A stretch of DNA of 64,000 nucleotides. Origin: Nonomuraea thailandensis (lineage in GTDB: Bacteria > Actinomycetota > Actinomycetes > Streptosporangiales > Streptosporangiaceae). Both the position numbers and the translations under genes were made by a program. The stretch's first letter is position 1. Every line of letters starts with the position of its first letter. Below are positions 58,874-64,000 of this stretch, piece after piece. The notes under the pieces are model-generated. The model saw only the letters and a program-made list of their open reading frames with translations. It had not been told where the DNA came from and ran no database searches. Location: contig NZ_JAMZEB010000002.1 of NCBI RefSeq assembly GCF_024172165.1, positions 6,221,501 to 6,285,500 of the forward strand. The letters are read 5' to 3'.

Positions 58874-61309
58874 CTAAATCAGGTCGAGCGGGTCGACACT
58901 CACCCTCACGACATCTGGTGTCTTTCTGGCCGCACGAACCCCGCTGGCCCCTTTGAGCGCGGCGCTCAGCGCCGCTCCCCCTGCTCGGCGCACCCGGATC
59001 ATGGCGCGTTCCTGGCCGGACTCGTCCACCGGCACGGGGCCGAGCACCTGGGCGTCGGGCGGCAGGCGCATCTCGTCCAGCATCTGCCTGACCGCGGCGG
59101 CCGCGCCGGTGAGCGTGGCCATCCGCACCGCCGGCGGGAACCCCAGCTCGGCGCGGTCGCCGAGCTCCCGCTCGGCGTGCGTGACCGGGTCCCACCTGAG
59201 CAGTGCCTGTACGGACGGCAGCGCCGCGTCACCGAGCACGACCAGCTCGGCGGCGGGGCGCAGCAGGGCCGCGGCGTTCATCCAGCGGCGCAGCGTCTCC
59301 TCGGCCGCCCGCAGGTCCGCCCGCCCGAGCAGCGCCCACCCGTCCAGCAGCACGGCCGCCGCGTACCCGCCCTCCGCCACCGGCTCCGCGCCCGGCGTCG
59401 CGACGACCAGCGCGCGGCCGGCGGGCACGGTGGCCAGCACGCCGTCGCGTCCCGAGGTCCGCACCGGCACCGACGGGAAGGCCCTGCCGAGCTCCTCCGC
59501 CGTCCGCCTGGCGCCGGTGACGACGGCACGCAGGCGCGGGCTGCCGCAGGACGAGCACCGCCAGTCGGCGTCCACCCGGCCGCACCACCGGCAGTACGGC
59601 GCCGCGTGGCCGCCCCTGAGCGCCAGCGGCCCATGGCACAACGGCTCCTGACCGCCCGGACCCCATCCGCCGGGCGGAGCCTGCCCGCCCGGCGGGCCTT
59701 GCGATCCCTGCCCCGGCGACTCCGCGCGCGTCAGGCCCGCACCGTGAAGGCCTTCACCCTGGAGGCCCGAACCCGCGCCTGGCAGGCCCTGTTCTGAGTT
59801 GCCCAGCGCGATCTGCGCCTGCCCGGCCGGTAGGGCGCCGGTGTGCGCGCTCGACGCGGAGTGCGCAGGGGCTGGGGCCGGCTCGGGGTGCCGGGGGCCG
59901 GTGCGGGTGGGGGGCAGGACGCAGCGGGCGGGCGCGCGGCAGTGCTGACAGGCCAGGGCGGGCAGGTAGCCGCGCCTGGGCACCTGTACCAGCACGGGGC
60001 CGCTCTCCAGGCCGAGCCGCAGGGCGCGCCAGGCGATGCTGGGCAGGCGGGCCAGGCGGGCGGCCTGGTCCTTGGCCAGCTCGGCGTCCTCGCCCGCCGG
60101 GCGTACGCGGGGGGCCAGGGTCCTGATCGTCGTGCGCGCCGCCACGATGGGCCTGGCCCAGCCGCTCACGATGAGCTGGGTGGCCTCCGCCGTGCGGGCG
60201 TAGCCGCCGATGAGCATGCCCGCGCCGGTCCTGTGGGCGCGCAGGCCGAGCACCTCGCGGGCGTGCGGGTACGGGGCCAGGCGCTCGGCGTGCAGGTCGT
60301 CTCCGTCGTCCCAGATGGCCACCAGGCCGAGCTCCGCGACGGGGGCGAACATGGCGGCCCTGGTGCCCACCACGGCCCGCACCTGGCCCCGCAGCACCCT
60401 CAGCCACCGCCGATACCGCTCGGCGGGGCCCAGGTCGGCGGTGAGCGCCACGTGCCTGCCGGGGCCGAGCAGCCGCCCGAACTCGGCGTCGGCCAGCGCC
60501 ACGTCCTTCCCGTCGGGGACCACGACGACCGCTCCCCTGCCGCCGTCCAGCGTGGCCCGCACGGCCTCGGCCACGGCGCCGGCCCAGCCCCGCGCCCCGG
60601 GCAACGCCGACCACACGGCCCTGGGCGCCCGTCCGTCACGCAACGCGTCAAGGAAGGAGGGCCCCGTGGGGTACGCGTCCCACGCGCTCACGGCCTGCGC
60701 CGCGCCGCCATCGCCCGGGACGTACGCCGCACCGGCCGCACTCGAGGCGGGAGCCGCGCCGCTCCCGCTCGGAGGATGAGGGGCGCCGCTCGTGCTCGGG
60801 GCCGCCGATGGGTGTGGTGACGGGCCCGGCCCTTGGCCCCGGGAATCCGGGGGCGGGTCGGTCTTGGGGGGCTCCGACTCGGCCTTGGCGTGGCGGGGCG
60901 GGACGGCCAGGCGGAGTACGTCGGTGAGGGTGCCCGCGTACCGGTCGGCGACCGCCCTGGCCAGCCCGGCGATCTCCGGGGTGAGCACCCGCTCGGGCGA
61001 GACCACGCGTTCCAGCGGGGTGAGCCGGCCCTCGTGCTCGCTCTCCGGCACCCGCTCCAGCAGGAACCCGTCCACGAGCTTGCCCGCGAACCGCACCCGC
61101 ACCCGCACCCCCGGCTCGGCCGTCTCGTGCATGGTCCGGGGAATGAGGTAGTCGAAGGGCCGGTCGAGGTGCGGCAGCGGGCTGTCCACCACGACCCTGG
61201 CCACGGGGTTCTCGGGGGCGGGGACGGGCGCCCCCTTGGTGTCCTTCGACGACGCCGCGGGCCGCACGGCTTCGAGCGGCAGGAGCGCGTCGTCGGAGGA
61301 AGGGGTCAC
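58874..61309 (-). CDS. priA: PriA-like replication restart protein lacking helicase motifs
   Basis: The actinobacterial form of primosomal protein N', 811 aa. The N-terminal 3'-DNA-binding domain is present (ARVVVDSPLPHLDRPFDYLIP, GVRVRVRFAGKLVDGFLLER). Walker A is absent: the expected GVTGSGKT region reads ALPGARGWAGAVAEAV, and the DEEH box reads IWDDGDDLH. Zinc ligands remain (ACQHCRAPARC, CRWCGRV, CSSCGSPRLR). Two low-complexity inserts are seen, about 80 residues after RHAKAESEPP and about 90 within the zinc region. The C-terminus (ELGFPPAVRMATLTG ... PDVVRVSVDPLDLI) is typical. GTG start. Confidence 0.9.
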   Translation of the reverse strand: MTPSSDDALLPLEAVRPAASSKDTKGAPVPAPENPVARVVVDSPLPHLDRPFDYLIPRTMHETAEPGVRVRVRFAGKLVDGFLLERVPESEHEGRLTPLERVVSPERVLTPEIAGLARAVADRYAGTLTDVLRLAVPPRHAKAESEPPKTDPPPDSRGQGPGPSPHPSAAPSTSGAPHPPSGSGAAPASSAAGAAYVPGDGGAAQAVSAWDAYPTGPSFLDALRDGRAPRAVWSALPGARGWAGAVAEAVRATLDGGRGAVVVVPDGKDVALADAEFGRLLGPGRHVALTADLGPAERYRRWLRVLRGQVRAVVGTRAAMFAPVAELGLVAIWDDGDDLHAERLAPYPHAREVLGLRAHRTGAGMLIGGYARTAEATQLIVSGWARPIVAARTTIRTLAPRVRPAGEDAELAKDQAARLARLPSIAWRALRLGLESGPVLVQVPRRGYLPALACQHCRAPARCVLPPTRTGPRHPEPAPAPAHSASSAHTGALPAGQAQIALGNSEQGLPGAGSGLQGEGLHGAGLTRAESPGQGSQGPPGGQAPPGGWGPGGQEPLCHGPLALRGGHAAPYCRWCGRVDADWRCSSCGSPRLRAVVTGARRTAEELGRAFPSVPVRTSGRDGVLATVPAGRALVVATPGAEPVAEGGYAAAVLLDGWALLGRADLRAAEETLRRWMNAAALLRPAAELVVLGDAALPSVQALLRWDPVTHAERELGDRAELGFPPAVRMATLTGAAAAVRQMLDEMRLPPDAQVLGPVPVDESGQERAMIRVRRAGGAALSAALKGASGVRAARKTPDVVRVSVDPLDLI

Positions 61310-61539
61310 GCAGTAGGTCTACCAGACCCGCGCTCGCGTCCACGCCCGCGACGTGATCATCGGGCGCGAGCCGCCGCGGCGGCCGGACCACCGCCGCCCC
61401 ACGCGCCCCTTCGGCATCCGCGGGCCCGCCGAAAGTGCGCACGCTGGAAGACGCGCTCCCGCGGACCGGAACCGGCCTTCAGGCCCGCCGGAAACCGGGC
61501 GACGCGAAACACGGGACCGGGTCACGCGACGATCGGGCG

Positions 61540-61655
61540 CGGCGAACCCCCGCGACACGAAGATCGAACGCCGCGAGAACCGGGCGGCGCGAAGATCGGG
61601 CCGGGGGCGAAGATCGGGCGACGCGAAGATCGGGCGACGCGAAGATCGGGCACAG
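61540..61655. repeat. Short GCGAAGATCGGGC repeats in the metK-priA gap
   Basis: The 431-nt gap 61310-61740 has no supported gene. GCGAAGATCGGGC occurs four times in about 65 nt (near 61589, 61607, 61623 and 61639), the last two with a 16-bp period, and degenerate relatives (CGACGATCGGGC, CGAAGATCGAAC) extend the array leftwards. The role is unknown; the metK terminator lies at its right edge. Confidence 0.6.
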
Positions 61656-61687
61656 AAACCGGACGCCATGAAACCCGGCGGCGCGCG

Positions 61688-61724
61688 AAAACCGGTGCCG
61701 CCCCCTCAGGGCGACGGCACCGGT
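61688..61724 (-). terminator. Terminator of metK
   Basis: On the minus strand ACCGGTGCCG (61715-61724) pairs perfectly with CGGCACCGGT (61691-61700), a 14-nt loop between, followed by TTTTCG. It begins 17 nt after the metK stop and separates metK from priA. Confidence 0.85.
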
Positions 61725-61740
61725 CAGCGAACGTCAGGGG

Positions 61741-62928
61741 TCACAGACCCGCGGCGGTCCGCAGGGCCTCCGCGCGGTCGGTGGACTCCCAGGAGAAGCC
61801 CTCGCGCCCGAAGTGCCCGTAGGCGGCGGTCTCCGAGTAGATCGGCCGCAGCAGGTCGAGGTCGCGGATGATCGCGGCGGGCCGCAGGTCGAACACCTGC
61901 AGCACGGCCTCCTGGATCTTCTCCACGGGCAGCTTCTCGGTGCCGAAGCACTCGACGAACAGGCCCACCGGCTGCGCCTTGCCGATCGCGTACGCCACCT
62001 GCACCTCGCACCGGTCGGCGAGCCCGGCGGCGACGACGTTCTTGGCGACCCAGCGCATGGCGTAGGCGGCCGAGCGGTCGACCTTGGACGGGTCCTTGCC
62101 GGAGAAGGCGCCGCCACCGTGGCGGGCCATGCCGCCGTAGGTGTCGATGATGATCTTGCGGCCGGTGAGGCCGGCGTCGCCCATCGGGCCGCCGATCTCG
62201 AAGCGGCCGGTCGGGTTCACCAGCAGGCGGTAGCCCTCGGTGTCGAGCTCGAGGCCGGCGAGCACGGGGTCGACCACGTGCTCCTTGATGTCGGGAGCCA
62301 GCATCTCCTTGAGGTCGATCTCCGCGGCGTGCTGCGTGGAGACCACGACGGTGTCGAGGCGGACGGGCGTGTCGCCGTCGTACTCGATCGTGACCTGGGT
62401 CTTGCCGTCGGGGCGCAGGTAGGGCACCGTGCCGCTCTTGCGCACCTGGGACAGGCGCTGGGCCAGCCGGTGGGCGAGCGTGATCGGCAGCGGCATCAGC
62501 TCGGGGGTCTCGCGGCAGGCGTAGCCGAACATGAGGCCCTGGTCACCGGCGCCCTGGCGGTCGAGCTCGTCACCGTCACCGTCGACGCGGTGCTCGTAGG
62601 CGTCGTCGACACCCTGGGCGATGTCGGGCGACTGCGCGCCGATGGACACCGACACGCCACAGGAGGCGCCGTCGAAGCCCTTGTGGGAGGCGTCGTAGCC
62701 GATCTCCAGGATCTTCTCGCGGATGACGCCGGGGATGTCGACGTAGGTCTCGGTCGTGACCTCGCCTGCGACGTGAACCTGGCCGGTAGTGATCATCGTC
62801 TCGACGGCGACCCGGCTCTTGGGGTCGTCCTTGAGCATGGCGTCGAGAATCGCGTCACTGATCTGGTCGGCGATCTTGTCCGGGTGGCCTTCGGTGACCG
62901 ACTCGGAGGTGAACAGGCGACGTGACAA
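61741..62928 (-). CDS. metK: S-adenosylmethionine synthetase
   Basis: MetK makes S-adenosylmethionine from ATP and methionine, 395 aa. Motifs are LFTSESVTEGHPDKIADQIS, the signature GAGDQGLMFGYA, and the P-loop-like GGGAFSGKDPSKVDRS. Length is normal. The start is TTG at 62926-62928 (TTGTCACGTCGCCTG), with GAGGAG about 8 nt upstream; no other start precedes the conserved MSRRLFTSE opening in frame. The leader has an AGGCCC/GGGCCT pair but I recognise no SAM riboswitch. Confidence 0.97.
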   Translation of the reverse strand: MSRRLFTSESVTEGHPDKIADQISDAILDAMLKDDPKSRVAVETMITTGQVHVAGEVTTETYVDIPGVIREKILEIGYDASHKGFDGASCGVSVSIGAQSPDIAQGVDDAYEHRVDGDGDELDRQGAGDQGLMFGYACRETPELMPLPITLAHRLAQRLSQVRKSGTVPYLRPDGKTQVTIEYDGDTPVRLDTVVVSTQHAAEIDLKEMLAPDIKEHVVDPVLAGLELDTEGYRLLVNPTGRFEIGGPMGDAGLTGRKIIIDTYGGMARHGGGAFSGKDPSKVDRSAAYAMRWVAKNVVAAGLADRCEVQVAYAIGKAQPVGLFVECFGTEKLPVEKIQEAVLQVFDLRPAAIIRDLDLLRPIYSETAAYGHFGREGFSWESTDRAEALRTAAGL

Positions 62929-63056
62929 CTCAGTGGCTCCTCATGCAGCGGCTGCTGACGGATGTAAGGCCCGGGACCAATGGGCACGGCTGGGCCTCGC
63001 CGAAGTCTAGCCCTACCAGGCGCCAGGTCGCGAAACTGTCCACCATATGTCTCCCA

Positions 63057-63419
63057 TCAGAGCTCGGGCAGGGGATCGGCCGGCAGGATCTCCGGGGCGA
63101 AGATCTCCGCGTCCGCGGCCGACACCACAGCGGCGTACTCCTCATCGAACTCGAACACGATCGAGCCGAGCTCGAGAACGTTTCCCGGCAGGATGGGGCC
63201 GAGCCTGGTGTGCCGCGGGAACTCCGCGAACACCGACACCGGCCTGTCGATCCTGAGGGTCCTCGTGGCCAGCACGGAGATGGCCGTGCCGGTGACTACG
63301 ATCAAGAAGTTGCCCGTCCCCGCCGAACCCTCGGAGAACGCGGGGAAGACGTAATGGATCTCCCCCTGATCGCCGAGCAATGTTCTACAACGCTCCCTGA
63401 CAGCAGAACCCACCGGCAT
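63057..63419 (-). CDS. Small hypothetical protein, beta-rich
   Basis: A 120-residue protein of unknown function between coaBC and metK. No membrane helix or signal is seen. Alternating hydrophobic stretches (NFLIVVTGTAISVLATRTLRI, VSVFAEFPRHTRLGPILPG, VLELGSIVFEFDEEYAAVV) suggest a beta-sandwich or PH-like fold; the FPRHTRLGPI phrase resembles bacterial PH-like proteins, weakly. ATG at 63419 has GGGGG about 7 nt upstream. Confidence 0.7.
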   Translation of the reverse strand: MPVGSAVRERCRTLLGDQGEIHYVFPAFSEGSAGTGNFLIVVTGTAISVLATRTLRIDRPVSVFAEFPRHTRLGPILPGNVLELGSIVFEFDEEYAAVVSAADAEIFAPEILPADPLPEL

Positions 63420-63438
63420 TCCAACCCCCTTGCCCCCA

Positions 63439-63468
63439 AGTATCCGCAGGCAAAGAGGTTTGTTGCAA
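63439..63468 (-). promoter_or_regulatory. Possible promoter of the small gene before metK
   Basis: On the minus strand -35 TTGCAA (63463-63468), 18-nt spacer, -10 GATACT (63439-63444), about 20 nt before the ATG at 63419. The hexamers are fair matches only. Confidence 0.4.
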
Positions 63469-63518
63469 CGGGTGATCGAGTAATCAGGTCTGTACGCTTT
63501 GTACGAGTTTCCGCCGAC

Positions 63519-64000
63519 TCACCCGAGCCGTACGGCGACCAGGTCCCACACGGCGTCGGCGAGATCCTCCTTGGGCCCGAACGGCACCTCGACCGGATCC
63601 CCGCCCGCCACCAGCACGGTGGCCGCGTTGTCGGGGGTGCCGAAGGCCAGGCCCTCCCCCACCTGGTTGACCACCAGCAGGTCGCAGCCCTTGCGGGCGA
63701 GCTTGGCCTGCCCGTTGGCCAGCACGTCGTGCGTCTCGGCCGCGAAGCCCACGATCACCGAAGGACCCGGCTCCGCACGGCGGCGCTCACCGAGCTCGGC
63801 GAGGATGTCGGGGTTCTTGACGAGATGGATGGCCTCGGGCTCACCGTCGGTCTTCTTGATCTTGGTGTCGTGCCGTGTCGCGGGGCGGAAGTCGGCCACC
63901 GCGGCGGCCATGACCACCACGTCGGCGCCGGTGGAGGCGGCCAGGACGGCGTCGCGCAGCTCGGCCGTGGACTCGACCCGCACCACCTTCGCCCCGGCGG
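63519..64000 (-). CDS. coaBC: CoaBC, phosphopantothenoylcysteine synthetase part (5' end outside window)
   Basis: The C-terminal 160 codons of the bifunctional enzyme that makes phosphopantetheine for CoA. The visible CoaB part contains VRVESTAELRDAVLAA, MAAAVADFRPATRHDTKIKK with the synthetase Lys pair, LVKNPDILAELGERR, VGFAAETHD, KGCDLLVVNQVGEGLAFGTPDNAATVL and the final PKEDLADAVWDLVA. The frame continues past the right edge, so the decarboxylase (CoaC) half is not seen. A 99-nt gap separates it from the next gene. Confidence 0.95.
   Translation of the reverse strand, partial: AGAKVVRVESTAELRDAVLAASTGADVVVMAAAVADFRPATRHDTKIKKTDGEPEAIHLVKNPDILAELGERRRAEPGPSVIVGFAAETHDVLANGQAKLARKGCDLLVVNQVGEGLAFGTPDNAATVLVAGGDPVEVPFGPKEDLADAVWDLVAVRLG

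Noticed and set aside
62929..63056. SAM riboswitch before metK
   Set aside because: No SAM-I, SAM-II or SAM-IV core blocks were recognised; only a short AGGCCC/GGGCCT hairpin is seen.

Overview
The window is high-GC actinobacterial chromosome. The gene content and order (mraZ-rsmH-ftsL-ftsI-murE-murF-mraY-murD-ftsW-murG-murC-ftsQ-ftsZ-yggS-sepF-yggT-divIVA, with no MreB or FtsA, plus a riboflavin/metK/priA block) and the Arg/Gly/Pro-rich tails point to the Streptosporangiales. A Nonomuraea-like organism is my best guess, by inference only. I recognised no rRNA, tRNA, CRISPR array, insertion sequence or prophage. Starts are often GTG or TTG, and many genes are joined by 1-20 nt overlaps.

Layout. 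(1) 1-1210: end of an MFS exporter gene read leftwards from a clear promoter with a palindrome around its -10. (2) 1524-23885: the division and cell-wall (dcw) cluster, all on the minus strand, from mraZ at 23792 down to divIVA and a two-TM protein with two Ada-like metal sites. Its mraZ promoter carries four MraZ boxes at exact 10-bp spacing. (3) 24264-28958, plus strand: moxR, DUF58 and a transglutaminase-like TgpA protein, ending in a strong terminator. (4) 29375-36508, minus: DUF3040, dinB, a methyltransferase, a YjbR protein, nusB, efp, a Xaa-Pro peptidase and a membrane pseudokinase. (5) 36603-37473, plus: DUF2975 membrane protein and small HTH regulator behind a dyad operator. (6) 37488-41008: a dicarboxylate symporter, an F420-type luciferase-like oxidoreductase and a membrane-anchored endonuclease/phosphatase. 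(7) 41092-44680, minus: coxD-coxE-xdhC-mocA, a maturation set for a molybdenum hydroxylase whose structural genes are not in view. (8) 44803-45131, plus: a 26-residue small ORF coupled to an 82-residue unknown. (9) 45128-50192, minus: FMN riboswitch, then ribD-ribE-ribM-ribBA-ribH and a PH-domain membrane protein. (10) 50271-64000, minus: MpaB-like oxygenase, rpe, PAP2 phosphatase, rsmB, fmt, def, two tandem unknown paralogues, priA, metK, a small unknown and the 3' part of coaBC.

How it works together. The dcw cluster makes UDP-MurNAc-pentapeptide (MurC, D, E, F), lipid I and lipid II (MraY, MurG), and assembles the septum (FtsZ, SepF, FtsQ, FtsL, FtsI, FtsW), with DivIVA for polar growth. 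The block from coaBC to rpe supplies CoA, S-adenosylmethionine, replication restart, translation start (Fmt, Def) and rRNA methylation, and ends in flavin synthesis under FMN control.

A repeated oddity is the size of low-complexity inserts in housekeeping enzymes: about 355 residues before the FtsI membrane helix, and smaller inserts in FtsL, FtsZ, MurF, RibD, RsmB and PriA. The most open questions are the pseudokinase, the double Ada-like protein beside divIVA, the def-priA paralogue pair, the orphan cox maturation set and the coupled small ORF.
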